Shown here: positions 9,118 through 18,215 of the stretch, in pieces
How the letters are laid out: every line of letters starts with the position of its first letter
Numbering within the stretch: position 1 is the stretch's first letter
Assembly (NCBI RefSeq): GCF_031455295.1
Contig: NZ_JAVDSL010000001.1
Span: 1,798,001 to 1,862,000, forward strand
Source of the DNA: Leifsonia sp. 1010
Lineage (GTDB): Bacteria > Actinomycetota > Actinomycetes > Actinomycetales > Microbacteriaceae
Reading direction: 5' to 3'
DNA length: 64,000 nucleotides
Translations under genes and position numbers: made by a program
The notes under the pieces: generated by a model
Databases searched by the model: none
What the model saw: only the letters and a program-made list of their open reading frames with translations
Told to the model about the DNA's origin: nothing

Positions 9118-10044
9118 ATGCCGACGCCCGTCATCGCCGCCCGAGATCTGGTCAAGAAGTACAAGGACTTCCCGGCCGTCGACGGCGTGAGCTTCGAGGT
9201 GGAGCCGGGGGAGTCGTTCGGGCTCCTCGGGCCGAACGGCGCGGGCAAGTCCACCACGATGCGCATGATCGGCGCGGTCTCCACCCGCACCGCCGGCTCG
9301 CTGAGCATCCTCGGTCTCGATCCCGACACCTACGGGCCCGAGATCCGGTCGCAGCTCGGCGTTGTTCCACAGGCGGACAACCTCGACACCGAGCTCCGCG
9401 TGCGCGACAACCTCATCGTCTACGGGCGATACTTCGGCCTGCCGTCCTCCCGCGTGCGTGCGCGGGCGGACGAGCTCCTCGCCTTCGCGCAGCTCGAAGA
9501 CAAGGCGAAGGCGAAAGTCGACGATCTCTCCGGCGGGATGAAGCGCCGGCTCACCATCGCCCGCGCACTCATCAACGACCCGCGCATCCTGCTTCTCGAC
9601 GAACCGACGACCGGCCTCGACCCGCAGGCGCGCCACATCCTCTGGGACCGCCTCTTCCGCCTCAAGGAGCAGGGCACGACTCTGGTGCTGACCACGCACT
9701 ACATGGATGAGGCCGAGCAGCTCTGCGACCGCCTGGTCGTCGTCGACAAGGGCACCATCATGGCGGAGGGCTCGCCGGCGGCCCTGATCCGCGAGTACTC
9801 CACCCGGGAGGTGCTCGAGGTCCGTTTCGGCTCGGAGCGCAATGCGGAGGTCGCGGAGCGCCTCGACGGCATCGGCGACCGCATCGAGGTGCTGCCCGAC
9901 CGCATCCTCGTCTACAGCGACGACGGCGAGGCCGAGCTCGTGCGCATCGCCGAGCGCGGCCTGCACCCGCTGACGAGCCTGGTGCGACGGTCGAGCCTCG
10001 AGGACGTGTTCCTCCGGCTCACCGGACGGAGCCTGATCGAATGA
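9118..10044 (+). CDS. ABC-2 type exporter ATP-binding protein (DrrA/NodI-like)
   Basis: A 308-residue ATPase. It has Walker A GPNGAGKST near residue 40, Q-loop VPQADNLD, signature LSGGMKRRLTIARAL, Walker B LLLDEPTTGLDP and switch histidine in LTTHYMDEAEQ. A C-terminal extension of ~80 residues is typical of the daunorubicin-resistance/NodI group, which energises export of drugs, lipids or glycans with ABC-2 permeases. It overlaps the first permease by ATGA and two permeases follow. The gene is divergent from the small HTH regulator, so a drug-responsive pump is plausible. The substrate cannot be read from sequence. Confidence 0.92.
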   Translation: MPTPVIAARDLVKKYKDFPAVDGVSFEVEPGESFGLLGPNGAGKSTTMRMIGAVSTRTAGSLSILGLDPDTYGPEIRSQLGVVPQADNLDTELRVRDNLIVYGRYFGLPSSRVRARADELLAFAQLEDKAKAKVDDLSGGMKRRLTIARALINDPRILLLDEPTTGLDPQARHILWDRLFRLKEQGTTLVLTTHYMDEAEQLCDRLVVVDKGTIMAEGSPAALIREYSTREVLEVRFGSERNAEVAERLDGIGDRIEVLPDRILVYSDDGEAELVRIAERGLHPLTSLVRRSSLEDVFLRLTGRSLIE

Positions 10045-10922
10045 GCGTGGCAGTCGGCCCCGCCGGGGGAGCGGCCGGCGATCCCGGCCCCGAGGCCCGC
10101 GCCGAGGCGCGGGAGGCGCTCGCCGCGGCCGCGCGACCGCGGCGCTTCGGCGCCTGGTACGTGGCCGAGCACCGCTTCCGGGTGATGCGCTCGTACCTGC
10201 AAACCGTGCTGGTCACCGGGTTCGGTAACCCGCTGCTGTATCTGCTCGCGATGGGCCTCGGGCTCGGCTCGCTGGTCAGCGCCAACATGGGCCCGAACGC
10301 CGTGGACGGCGTGAGTTACCTCGCTTTCGTCGCTCCCGCGCTCCTCTGCACGGCCGCGGTCACCGTGGCGAGCGAGGAGTTCACCTACCCGATCATGCTC
10401 GGGTTCAAGTGGAACCCGACCTTCTACGGCATCAACGCCTCCCCGATCTCGCCCGGCCAGATCATCGACGGCGTCGTCATCGCCGTGGTCGCCCGCATCC
10501 TGGGCACGAGTGCCATCTACTTCGCGTTCATGGTGCTGTTCGGCGCGGTCCCGAGTCCGTGGGGCTGGGTCAGCATCCTGGTCGGCACTCTGGGCGGCCT
10601 CGCCTTCGGCGCGCCGATCATGGCGTACGTGGCGACGCTGGAGCAGGACACCGGCCAGATCGCCATGCTGATGCGGTTCGTCCTGCTGCCGATGAGCCTG
10701 TTCTCGGGCACGTTCTTCCCGCTGTCCTCGATGCCGCCCTTCCTGCAGTGGATCGGGTGGATCTCGCCGCTCTGGCACTCCACCGAGCTGAGCCGCGTGT
10801 TCACCTACGGAATGAGCGAGCCGCTCTGGCTCTCTGTCGTCCACGTCGTGTACCTCGCCGCGCTCTTCGTCGCGTTCTGGCTGTGGAGCCGCCGCATCGC
10901 CGCGAGGAGGTTGAACAAGTGA
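10041..10922 (+). CDS. ABC-2 type exporter permease (first of two)
   Basis: A 293-residue inner-membrane permease with six predicted membrane segments after a ~40-residue Ala/Arg-rich cytoplasmic N-terminus. The ABC-2 pattern is seen in FVAPALLCTAAV and the MSLFSGTFFPLSSMP loop near the C-terminus. The start overlaps the ATPase stop by ATGA, and its own stop overlaps the second permease start (GTGA). It is homologous to the following gene by layout, so the exporter is probably a heterodimer of the two permeases. Confidence 0.88.
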   Translation: MSVAVGPAGGAAGDPGPEARAEAREALAAAARPRRFGAWYVAEHRFRVMRSYLQTVLVTGFGNPLLYLLAMGLGLGSLVSANMGPNAVDGVSYLAFVAPALLCTAAVTVASEEFTYPIMLGFKWNPTFYGINASPISPGQIIDGVVIAVVARILGTSAIYFAFMVLFGAVPSPWGWVSILVGTLGGLAFGAPIMAYVATLEQDTGQIAMLMRFVLLPMSLFSGTFFPLSSMPPFLQWIGWISPLWHSTELSRVFTYGMSEPLWLSVVHVVYLAALFVAFWLWSRRIAARRLNK

Positions 10923-11749
10923 CCGCGACCGACCAGCGTCTCGCCGCCTCCACAGCGCGCCCGCGCGCGATGCGTGCGCTTTACGCCGGCAACGCCCGCT
11001 CCGTGATGCAGCGCGGCTGGTCCGCCACGCGCAGCACCAACTGGCTGGTGATCGTCTCGGGCTTCTTCGAGCCGATCTTCTACCTGCTGTCGCTCGGGAT
11101 CGGCTTCGGGGCGCTCGTCGGCGACGTGCAGACCTCGTCCGGTCAGACGGTGCCGTACGCGGCCTTCATCGCTCCGGCGCTGCTCGCCACCGCGGCGATG
11201 AACGGCGCCGTGTACGACTCCACCTGGAACGTCTTCTTCAAGATGCACTTCGCGAAGCTGTACGAGGGGATGCTGGCCACCTCGCTCGGGCCGCTCGACG
11301 TGGCGCTGGGCGAGATCCTGCTTGCCCTCCTGCGCGGCGCGCTGTACGCGCTCGGCTTCATGCTGGTGATGCAGGCGCTCGGACTCAACCTGTCGTGGTG
11401 GGCCCTGCTCGCGCTGCCCGCGGTGCTGCTCATCGCGTTCGGCTTCGCCAGCTTCGGGATGGGCATCACCAGTTACATGAAGACGTTCCAGCAGATGGAC
11501 TGGATCAACTTCATCCTGCTGCCCATGTTCCTGCTGTCGGCGACCTTCTACCCGATCACCGTGTACCCCGAAGCGATCCAGGTGATCATCAAGGCGCTCC
11601 CGCTATGGCACGGCGTCGAGCTGGTCCGTGGTCTCACCACGGGCATGGTCGACTGGGGGATGCTGTGGCACGTCCTGTACTTCCTGGTCATGATCCTGCT
11701 CGGCCTGATTCTGACCACCCGGCGCCTGCGCGCTCTCTTCCTCGACTGA
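10919..11749 (+). CDS. ABC-2 type exporter permease (second of two)
   Basis: A 276-residue permease. I place the start at the GTG at 10919, which overlaps the previous TGA and has GAGGAGG 8-9 nt upstream; the open frame extends further upstream without meaning. Membrane segments run from LVIVSGFFEPIFYLLSLGIG to the C-terminal FLVMILLGLILTTRRL, with the ABC-2 loop FLLSATFYPITVYP. It pairs with the preceding permease and ATPase as a three-gene exporter. It ends 21 bp before a convergent symporter gene. Confidence 0.88.
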   Translation: MTATDQRLAASTARPRAMRALYAGNARSVMQRGWSATRSTNWLVIVSGFFEPIFYLLSLGIGFGALVGDVQTSSGQTVPYAAFIAPALLATAAMNGAVYDSTWNVFFKMHFAKLYEGMLATSLGPLDVALGEILLALLRGALYALGFMLVMQALGLNLSWWALLALPAVLLIAFGFASFGMGITSYMKTFQQMDWINFILLPMFLLSATFYPITVYPEAIQVIIKALPLWHGVELVRGLTTGMVDWGMLWHVLYFLVMILLGLILTTRRLRALFLD

Positions 11750-11770
11750 AACGGCGAGAGACCGAGCGCG

Positions 11771-13165
11771 TCAGCTCACGTTGTCGGTGAAGTCGATGTC
11801 GCGCGTCTCCTTCGAGAGCAGGAGGGCGATCAGCGTCAGCACACCGGCGAGAGACAGGTAGACGCCGACCCAGAATGTGCTGCCGTCCGCGAGCGTCCAC
11901 AGCCACACCGCGATGGTCGGCGCGACGGCCGCGCCGAGCACGCTGGACAGGTTGTAGGAGATCGCCGAACCGGTGTAGCGGACGTTGGTCGGGAACAGCT
12001 CGGGCAGCTCCGCGCCCATCGGCCCGAAGGTGAGTCCCATCAGCGTGAAGCCGATGATGAGGAGCGCCATCGTGCCGACCGTGCCGCCCGCGAACAGCGG
12101 GACGAACAGCAGACCGAACACGATGATCCCCAGGGTGACCCAGATCAGCGTCTTGCGACGGCCGAAGCGCTCGGCGAGCGGACCGGCGACCAGCGTGAAG
12201 ATGCCGAAGAACACGACACCGATGATGAGCATGATGAGGAAGTCGTTGCGGCTGTAGCCGAGGCCGGGCACGAAGGTCGACGCGTCGAAGGGCTTTCCGG
12301 CCTTCTCCGCCGCGGCCTGAGCCTGCTGGGCGGACGCCGCCGTGGTGCCGTAGGTCAGCGTGAACGCCGTCATCAGGTAGAAGAGCACGTACGTGGCCAG
12401 CATGATGAAGGTGCCGAGCACGATCTGCCACCAGCTGGTGCGGAAGACGCGGGCGAGGGGAAGCTTGGCCACCTCGCCGGTGTCGACGACCTTCTGGAAC
12501 GCCGGGGTCTCGACGAGCTTCAGCCGCACGTACAAGCCGACGATGACGAGCACCGCGCTCAGGAGGAACGGGATGCGCCAGCCCCAGGCGGCGAAGGCGT
12601 CGGGGGAGATCGTCAGGCTGAGGATGAGGAACAGCACATTGGCGACGATGAAGCCGATGGGAGCGCCGAGCTGCGGGAAGGTCCCGTAGATCGCGCGCTT
12701 GCCGGCCGGGGCGTTCTCGGTGGCGAGCAGCGCGGCGCCGCTCCACTCACCGCCGAGCCCGAGGCCCTGGCAGAACCGCATCACCACGAGGAGGAACGGC
12801 GCCCAGAACTCCCAGCCCGTCACCTGCGCGGTCGGGAGGCACCCGATGAGGACGGTGGCGATGCCCATGGTGAGCAGCGAGCCGACGAGCGTTCCCTTGC
12901 GGCCGATCCTGTCGCCGAAGTGGCCGAACAGGATGGAGCCGACCGGCCGCGCGATGAAGGCGACGCCGAAAACGGCGAACGACGACAGCAGGGCGGTCGT
13001 CGGGTTCTCGTTGGTGAAGAACAGTGCGGGGAACACCAGGACTGCGGCGGTCGCGTAGACGTAGAAGTCGTAGAACTCGATCGACGTGCCGATGAGGCTG
13101 GCAAGGATGACGCGCCCGCGGGTGTTCGCGGGTGCCGGCGTGGTGACGGGGGCCGTCGTAGACAT
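11771..13165 (-). CDS. MFS metabolite:proton symporter (MHS family)
   Basis: A 464-residue major facilitator with twelve predicted helices. The opening GTSIEFYDFYVYATAA and GHFGDRIGRKGTL loop are typical of the MHS group, which imports dicarboxylates, shikimate or osmolytes with protons. The ATG at 13165 is chosen because the protein then begins a few residues before the first helix like its relatives; 36 upstream codons in frame are Arg/Pro-rich and not family-like. It stands alone, convergent with the exporter operon. The substrate is unknown. Confidence 0.86.
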   Translation of the reverse strand: MSTTAPVTTPAPANTRGRVILASLIGTSIEFYDFYVYATAAVLVFPALFFTNENPTTALLSSFAVFGVAFIARPVGSILFGHFGDRIGRKGTLVGSLLTMGIATVLIGCLPTAQVTGWEFWAPFLLVVMRFCQGLGLGGEWSGAALLATENAPAGKRAIYGTFPQLGAPIGFIVANVLFLILSLTISPDAFAAWGWRIPFLLSAVLVIVGLYVRLKLVETPAFQKVVDTGEVAKLPLARVFRTSWWQIVLGTFIMLATYVLFYLMTAFTLTYGTTAASAQQAQAAAEKAGKPFDASTFVPGLGYSRNDFLIMLIIGVVFFGIFTLVAGPLAERFGRRKTLIWVTLGIIVFGLLFVPLFAGGTVGTMALLIIGFTLMGLTFGPMGAELPELFPTNVRYTGSAISYNLSSVLGAAVAPTIAVWLWTLADGSTFWVGVYLSLAGVLTLIALLLSKETRDIDFTDNVS

Positions 13166-13321
13166 GCGTGTGGAGAGCTTCCGGTGAAGGCGAGAGAGGC
13201 CGCATGGCGTGCGCGGCGTCGGTCGGGCGGAAGGCGCGCGTGGGCGGGAGGTCGGAACGCGCTTGTGGCGCACCTTCTACCCTATGCGGCCTGGGCGGGG
13301 CCGCCGAATCGGTGTGCTCGC

Positions 13322-13327
13322 TACGCT
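13322..13327 (+). promoter_or_regulatory. -10 box, leaderless type
   Basis: TACGCT lies 7 nt before the ATG at 13335. A GAGGGG just before the ATG is too close to act as a good Shine-Dalgarno. Confidence 0.45.
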
Positions 13328-13334
13328 GAGGGGC

Positions 13335-13763
13335 ATGGAAACACTCTTCGCCGTGCTGCACGTCGTGACCGCCGTCTTCATCGTCGGTCCGATGGCCATC
13401 CTTCCCATGACGGCGATGCGCGCCGTCCGCGCGGGCGACGCCCGTCAGGTCGAGACGCTCGCGAAGTCGACCAACCTGCTGTCGCTGCTGTCCCTGCTGG
13501 TCGTGCTGTTCGGGTTCGGCGTCATGGGGCTGGCGGACAAGAAGTACGACCTCAGCGTGACGACGCCGTGGATCCTGTGGTCGATCATCCTCTACGTCGT
13601 CGCCCTGGCGCTGACCCTGTTTGTCGTCGTGCCGGCGATGCGCCGCGCCGCCGAGGCGCTGCGCGACGGCACCGCGTCCCGGTACCCGCAGATCGCCGCG
13701 GGATCGGGGGTCGCGAGCCTGCTGCTTCTCGCGGTGGTCGTGCTCATGGTCTGGAAGCCGTAG
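13335..13763 (+). CDS. Small integral membrane protein of unknown role (DUF2269-like)
   Basis: A 142-residue protein with four predicted membrane helices: VLHVVTAVFIVGPMAILPM, LLSLLSLLVVLFGFGVMGL, WILWSIILYVVALALTLFVVV and SGVASLLLLAVVVLMVW. The first helix carries a histidine, as in DUF2269-type predicted membrane proteins. The start ATG at 13335 immediately precedes the first helix. It is monocistronic, divergent from the MHS symporter across 170 bp. I do not recognise a function. Confidence 0.75.
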   Translation: METLFAVLHVVTAVFIVGPMAILPMTAMRAVRAGDARQVETLAKSTNLLSLLSLLVVLFGFGVMGLADKKYDLSVTTPWILWSIILYVVALALTLFVVVPAMRRAAEALRDGTASRYPQIAAGSGVASLLLLAVVVLMVWKP

Positions 13764-13859
13764 CCGCATCCCCTCGCTGCGCGCTCCGCTCTTGACGCGG
13801 GGCGCGCATTCTTCTACTCTCGTATTCAACAGAATGATTGATAAACGAAACGGTTGATC

Positions 13860-14216
13860 ATGCAGGATGAGGACGGTCTCGACCGGGCGTTCGCCGCCCT
13901 GGCGGATCCGGTGCGCCGGGCGATCGTCGCCCGCCTCAGCCGGGGTCCGGCGACGGTGAACGAGCTGGCGGAGCCGTTCGACATCACCCTGCAGGCGGTG
14001 TCGCGGCACATCGCCGTGCTCGAGGCGGCCGGCCTCGTCTCGCGAACGCGGGAGGCTCAGCGTCGCCCCGTCCATCTCGATGCCGCAGCGCTCGAGCGCC
14101 TCACCTCCTGGATCGACCGCTACCGGCTCGAGGCGGAGTCGCGTTACCGCCGCCTCGACGCCGTCCTCACCCACCAGCAGACCAGCAGCACCCCGAACAG
14201 GGAGAAGAGATCATGA
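13860..14216 (+). CDS. ArsR-family winged-helix regulator
   Basis: A 118-residue ArsR/SmtB-type regulator: AFAALADPVRRAIVARLSRG followed by the recognition helix ITLQAVSRHIAVLEAAGLV. There is no CxC metal site, so it is not a classical metal sensor. Start is the ATG at 13860 (a TTG lies two codons upstream); no clear Shine-Dalgarno. The upstream AT-rich stretch has repeated TTGAT and CAAC/GTTG elements (13826-13859) that may be its operator. It heads a four-gene operon with SRPBCC, reductase-like and VOC proteins, a common pairing in which ArsR represses the SRPBCC gene. Confidence 0.85.
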   Translation: MQDEDGLDRAFAALADPVRRAIVARLSRGPATVNELAEPFDITLQAVSRHIAVLEAAGLVSRTREAQRRPVHLDAAALERLTSWIDRYRLEAESRYRRLDAVLTHQQTSSTPNREKRS

Positions 14217-14695
14217 GCAACCCCGTCGTCATCGAAGCCGTGCCGGGTACGTCGTACGCCGACCTCACCCGGGAGTTCGACGCTCCCGCAGCGGCCGTCT
14301 TCCGCGCCCACGCCGACCGCGATTCGTTCGCCGAGTGGATCGGCCCGCGCAGCCTCAGCACCACCATCACCGAGTGGGACTTCCGAACCGGCGGCGCGTA
14401 CGCCTACGAGCAGCGCGACACCGACGGATCCGTCTACGCGTTCCGCGGCGTGTTCCACAGCGTCGTCGAGAACGAGCTGATCATCCAGACGTTCGAGTAC
14501 GTCGGGATGCCGGACGAGGTGGCGCTCGAGCGCATGCGCTTCGAGGAGCTGCCGGACGGCCGATCCCGCCTGTCCGCCCGGTCGGTCATGAGCTCGCGCG
14601 AAGCGCTCGAGAGCATGATCGAGAACGGGATGGAGTACGGCGTCCGTGAGGGATACGAGAAGCTCGACGAACTGCTGCTCCGGCACGGTGCGTGA
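14213..14695 (+). CDS. SRPBCC (AHSA1-type) domain protein
   Basis: A 160-residue START/Bet v1-like protein of the AHSA1 group: LTREFDAPAAAVFRAHAD, FAEWIGP, FRTGGAYAYEQRD, FRGVFHSV and the C-terminal GMEYGVREGYEKLDELL helix. The fold makes a hydrophobic pocket for small ligands; the exact role is unknown. It overlaps the ArsR gene by ATGA and has GGGAGAAGAG before the ATG. The pair is likely regulated together by the ArsR protein. Confidence 0.87.
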   Translation: MSNPVVIEAVPGTSYADLTREFDAPAAAVFRAHADRDSFAEWIGPRSLSTTITEWDFRTGGAYAYEQRDTDGSVYAFRGVFHSVVENELIIQTFEYVGMPDEVALERMRFEELPDGRSRLSARSVMSSREALESMIENGMEYGVREGYEKLDELLLRHGA

Positions 14696-14723
14696 GCGGA
14701 TGAGCGAAGGAAGGGAACGGACC

Positions 14724-15362
14724 ATGGGCACGACCTATCTCCACGCGGTGGCGTCGCTCGACGGCTTCATCGCCGACGACAACGACGATGTCGGACCGCT
14801 GCACGACTGGTACTTCAACGGCGACCATCCACTCGACGTGGAAGACCATCCCGAGGTGCACAGTGGTCCGTTCCGAGTCTCCGCGGCCTCGGTCGACTAC
14901 GTCAGCGGCATATGGTCGCGGCAGAGCGCGCTCGTCATCGGCCGTCGGCTCTTCGATCTCACGAACGGATGGGAGGGGCACCCTCCGGCGAGTGATCACG
15001 TGGTGGTCGTCTCGCACCGCCCGAAGCCGGACGGCTGGCATCCGGAGGCGTCGTACCACTTCGTCGACTCGGTGGAGGGCGCCGTGGCGCTCGCCCAGGA
15101 GCTCGCCGGCGACGGCGAGGTCGGCGTCACCGCCGGCGACATCGGTGGCCAGGCCCTCGCGCTTGGTCTCATCGACTACGTCGCAATGGATCTGGTGCCC
15201 GCCGTGTTCGGAAGCGGCAAGCGCTACTTCGGATCGTTCACGGGCGGACCGCTCGTGCTCGACGATCCGGACGTCGTGATCCAGGGGGAGCGTGTGCTGC
15301 ACCTGCGTTACCCGGTGCGCCGCGGACCCGCGTCGCCGAACACCGACCAGGAGGCATCATGA
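14724..15362 (+). CDS. Dihydrofolate reductase-fold family protein
   Basis: A 212-residue protein of the RibD C-terminal/DHFR-like superfamily: opening TYLHAVASLDGFIADDND, VIGRRLFDLTNGW, and GDIGGQALALGLIDY near residue 145. These proteins probably bind NADPH; most are not true DHFR and the substrate is unknown. The ATG at 14724 follows AAGGAAGGGA; an in-frame ATG at 14700 is less well placed. It is third in the ArsR operon and overlaps the next gene by ATGA. Confidence 0.83.
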   Translation: MGTTYLHAVASLDGFIADDNDDVGPLHDWYFNGDHPLDVEDHPEVHSGPFRVSAASVDYVSGIWSRQSALVIGRRLFDLTNGWEGHPPASDHVVVVSHRPKPDGWHPEASYHFVDSVEGAVALAQELAGDGEVGVTAGDIGGQALALGLIDYVAMDLVPAVFGSGKRYFGSFTGGPLVLDDPDVVIQGERVLHLRYPVRRGPASPNTDQEAS

Positions 15363-15772
15363 CGATCGCCAATCCCACCCCGCCCGTCCCCGCCGGGGCG
15401 ATGATGCTCGAACTGGTGATGCTGCCGGTGACGGACATCGACCGCTCCATCGAGTTCTACCGGGACAGCGTCGGCTTCACGCTGGATGTGGATGTGCGCC
15501 CGGCCGACGGCGTCCGCGTCGTCCAGCTGACACCGCCGGGTTCGTACTGCTCGGTCACGATGACGAGCGGGATCGGGCAGGCGCCGTCGAAGCCCGGCTC
15601 TGTACGCGGCCTGCATCTCGTCGTCGCCGACATCGGGGCGGCGCGCGCGGCCCTCGTCGAGCGCGGGGTCGACGTGTCGCCGGTCCAGGACATGGGGGGC
15701 GTGTTCTATGCCTGGTTCGCCGACCCCGACGGAAACACGTGGGCGCTCCAGCACATGCCCTGGCGGGCATAG
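15359..15772 (+). CDS. VOC-superfamily (glyoxalase/bleomycin-resistance-like) protein
   Basis: A 137-residue single-domain VOC protein. Paired beta-alpha-beta units run from MLELVMLPVTDIDRSIEFY to a second half ending FYAWFADPDGNTWALQH. The family includes glyoxalases, dioxygenases and antibiotic-binding proteins; metal ligands cannot be assigned with confidence here. It follows AGGAGG and overlaps the reductase-like gene. It is the last gene of the ArsR operon and is convergent with ribH. Confidence 0.85.
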   Translation: MTIANPTPPVPAGAMMLELVMLPVTDIDRSIEFYRDSVGFTLDVDVRPADGVRVVQLTPPGSYCSVTMTSGIGQAPSKPGSVRGLHLVVADIGAARAALVERGVDVSPVQDMGGVFYAWFADPDGNTWALQHMPWRA

Positions 15773-15777
15773 ACCGG

Positions 15778-15791
15778 AGCGCCCAGGCGCT
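15778..15791. terminator. Short hairpin between convergent VOC and ribH genes
   Basis: AGCGCC-CA-GGCGCT is a 6-bp perfect stem in the 37-bp convergent gap. It has no T-tract, so terminator activity is only a guess. Confidence 0.3.
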
Positions 15792-15809
15792 TCGTCGTCG
15801 CGGTACGCC

Positions 15810-16286
15810 TCAGGCCCGCAGCGAGCGGAGGGCGACGGCGGTCGCGAGCGCTGCGTGAGCGGCCTCGGCGCCCTTGTCCTCCTTGGAATCCTCGAAGCCG
15901 GCGCGATCGAGGCCCTGGGCCTCGTCGTCGAGCGTCAGCACGCCGAATCCGACGGGCTTGCCGGTGTCGATCGCGACCCGGGTGAGGCCGTCGGTCGCGG
16001 CGGCCGACACGTACTCGAAGTGCGGGGTGCCGCCCCGGATGATCACGCCGAGCGCGACCACTGCATCCGCGCCCGCTTCCAGCGCGGCCTTGGAGACGAC
16101 GGGCAGCTCGAAGCTGCCGGGAACACGGACGAGCGTGTGGGTCGCGCCCGACGCATCCAAGGTCCGCTTCGCGCCGGCGATGAGGCCCTCGCTGATCGTC
16201 TCGTGCCAGCTGCCGGCGACGACGACGACGTTCAGGCCGCTCCCGTCGATCCGCTCCTCGGCGTTCGGGGCTCCCGCTCCGCTCAT
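15810..16286 (-). CDS. ribH: 6,7-dimethyl-8-ribityllumazine synthase
   Basis: A 158-residue lumazine synthase, full length. It condenses 5-amino-6-ribitylamino-uracil with dihydroxybutanone phosphate in riboflavin synthesis. Hallmarks are [39 protein letters not shown] (with the catalytic histidine) and [11 protein letters not shown]. Its ATG overlaps the ribBA stop by ATGA, making it the last gene of the rib operon controlled by the upstream FMN riboswitch. Confidence 0.97.
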   Translation of the reverse strand: MSGAGAPNAEERIDGSGLNVVVVAGSWHETISEGLIAGAKRTLDASGATHTLVRVPGSFELPVVSKAALEAGADAVVALGVIIRGGTPHFEYVSAAATDGLTRVAIDTGKPVGFGVLTLDDEAQGLDRAGFEDSKEDKGAEAAHAALATAVALRSLRA

Positions 16287-17584
16287 CGTGCAGTCCTCTC
16301 CGCCGCGAGTCCCGCGGCCGTCTCGGTGGTCGGGGACACCGGGTTGATGTCTCCGATCGCGTGACCCATGCGGTCGCGCTTGGTCTCCAGGTAGCCCTCG
16401 TTGAAGGCGCCGACGCCGACGACGAGCGGAACGCGCTCCTCCACCTCGATGCCGTGCTCCTCCAGCTGGCGCACCTTCTCGGGGTTGTTGGTCAGCAGAC
16501 GCACCGACTCGATGCCGAGATCCTGCAGGATGGCCGTGGCCGCCCCGTAGTCGCGGGCGTCGATCGGGAGGCCGAGGGCGAGGTTGGCGTCGAGCGTGTC
16601 GAGCCCCTCCTCCTGCAGCTTGTACGCGCGCAGCTTGTTGATCAGGCCGATGCCGCGGCCCTCGTGCCCGCGCAGGTAGACGACGACGCCGCCCTCCCGC
16701 TGGATGGTGTCGAGCGCGGCGTCGAGCTGCGGCCCGCACTCGCACTTCAGCGAGCCGAACGCCTCACCGGTCAGGCACTCCGAGTGGACGCGGATCAGCG
16801 TGCCCTCGCGCTGCGGGTTGCCGGCCACGATGGCGACGTGGTCCGCGCCCGTCATGCGGTCGCGGTAGGCGCGCATGCGGAACGGCCCGTGCGTCGTCGG
16901 AACGGTGGTCTCGACCTCGAAGATCACCCGGGAGGTCTCGGGGATGGGCGTCACCGTCTCCAGCGGCTGGTCGCAGTGGAACTCCTGCAGGTACGCGATG
17001 AGCGCCTCGATCGTGACGACGAGAACTCCCTCGCGCTGACCCAGCTCGATGAGGCCGGGGAGGCGCATCATCTCGCCGTCGTCGGCGACGATCTCGGCGA
17101 TGGCGCCGACCGGCGTCATCCCCGCGAGCTTGAGCAGATCGACCGCGGCCTCGGTGTGCCCGTCGCGCTCGCGGACTCCGCCTTCCACCGCACGGAGCGG
17201 AAGGATGTGACCCGGCCGGTGCAGGCTCGACGGCGTCGAGTCCAGGTCGGCGAGCACGCGGAGGGTGTGCGCGCGGTCGGCCGCGCTGATGCCGGTGGAG
17301 AGGCGGTTGGCCGCATCCACGCTGACCGTGTAGTTGGTGCCGCGGTCGTCCTCGTTGTGGGCGACCATCACGGGCAGCTCGAGACGGTCGGCGATCTCGT
17401 TCGTCATCGGCGCGCAGATGAAGCCGGACGAGTTCTTCACCGTCCAGGCGATCCACTCCTGGCTCGCCAGCTCGGCGGCGAGCAGGACGTCGCCCTCGTT
17501 CTCACGGCTCTCGTTGTCGACGACGATGACCGGCCGGCCGGCGCGCAGCTCCGTGAGGGCCTCGGGGATGGTGGCCAGGCTCAT
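16283..17584 (-). CDS. ribBA: Bifunctional 3,4-dihydroxy-2-butanone-4-phosphate synthase / GTP cyclohydrolase II
   Basis: A 433-residue fusion. Residues 1-205 are the DHBP synthase with [22 protein letters not shown] and the [10 protein letters not shown] stretch. Residues 210-410 are GTP cyclohydrolase II with [19 protein letters not shown] (zinc cysteines) and [12 protein letters not shown]. It supplies both branches of riboflavin synthesis. The start overlaps the ribE stop and the end overlaps ribH, both ATGA, so translation is coupled. Confidence 0.97.
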   Translation of the reverse strand: MSLATIPEALTELRAGRPVIVVDNESRENEGDVLLAAELASQEWIAWTVKNSSGFICAPMTNEIADRLELPVMVAHNEDDRGTNYTVSVDAANRLSTGISAADRAHTLRVLADLDSTPSSLHRPGHILPLRAVEGGVRERDGHTEAAVDLLKLAGMTPVGAIAEIVADDGEMMRLPGLIELGQREGVLVVTIEALIAYLQEFHCDQPLETVTPIPETSRVIFEVETTVPTTHGPFRMRAYRDRMTGADHVAIVAGNPQREGTLIRVHSECLTGEAFGSLKCECGPQLDAALDTIQREGGVVVYLRGHEGRGIGLINKLRAYKLQEEGLDTLDANLALGLPIDARDYGAATAILQDLGIESVRLLTNNPEKVRQLEEHGIEVEERVPLVVGVGAFNEGYLETKRDRMGHAIGDINPVSPTTETAAGLAAERTAR

Positions 17585-18210
17585 GATGCGCTCCGTTCGC
17601 TCAGTGCCGGTTCGAGCGCCAGCATGCGCTCCACATGACGGGCCAGGATGTCCGTCTCGATGTTGACCCTGTCGCCCACGACGCGCTCGCCGAGGGTCGT
17701 CGCGGCCAGCGTCTCGGGGATCAGCGAGACCTCGAACCAGCCGTCGTCGCGTCCGCCACCCACGGCGCTGACCGTGAGGGAGACGCCGTCGATCGCGATC
17801 GAACCCTTGCGTGCGACCAGCGGCGCGTGCTCGGGGTCGAGGCTCAGCCGCACGACGCGCCAGGCGCTGCCGTCGGTGATCGCCAGCACGGTCGCCGTGC
17901 CGTCGATGTGGCCTTGGACGATGTGCCCGCCGAGGCGGTCGCCCACCTGCGCCGCGCGCTCCAGGTTGACCCGGCGGCCCGGCTGGACGCCGTCGAGGGT
18001 GCTGATCGCGAGTGTCTCGGCCATCACATCCGCCGTGAACGTCTCGGTGTCCTTGTCGATGACCGTCAGGCAGACGCCGCTGACCGAGATGGAGTCGCCG
18101 TGCCGGGCGTCGCTGACGGCCAGCGGTCCGCGCACGGTGACGCGCGCCGCGTCGTCGGTGTGCTCGACGGCGGTGATCTCGCCCAGCTCTTCGATGATTC
18201 CTGTGAACAT
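17581..18210 (-). CDS. ribE: Riboflavin synthase alpha subunit
   Basis: A 209-residue riboflavin synthase made of two lumazine-binding barrels: MFTGIIEELGEI at the N-terminus with SVSGVCLTV, and the repeat IVQGHIDGTATV with SIAIDGVSLTV. It dismutates two lumazines to riboflavin. The ATG at 18210 matches the invariant MFTGII start. It is preceded by ribD with a 5-bp gap and overlaps ribBA. Confidence 0.97.
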   Translation of the reverse strand: MFTGIIEELGEITAVEHTDDAARVTVRGPLAVSDARHGDSISVSGVCLTVIDKDTETFTADVMAETLAISTLDGVQPGRRVNLERAAQVGDRLGGHIVQGHIDGTATVLAITDGSAWRVVRLSLDPEHAPLVARKGSIAIDGVSLTVSAVGGGRDDGWFEVSLIPETLAATTLGERVVGDRVNIETDILARHVERMLALEPALSERSAS

Positions 18211-18215
18211 GATCG

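Noticed and set aside
9118-11749. Nodulation genes nodI/nodJ
   Set aside because: The similarity reflects the DrrA/NodI ABC-2 family; there are no other nodulation genes and the organism type does not fit.
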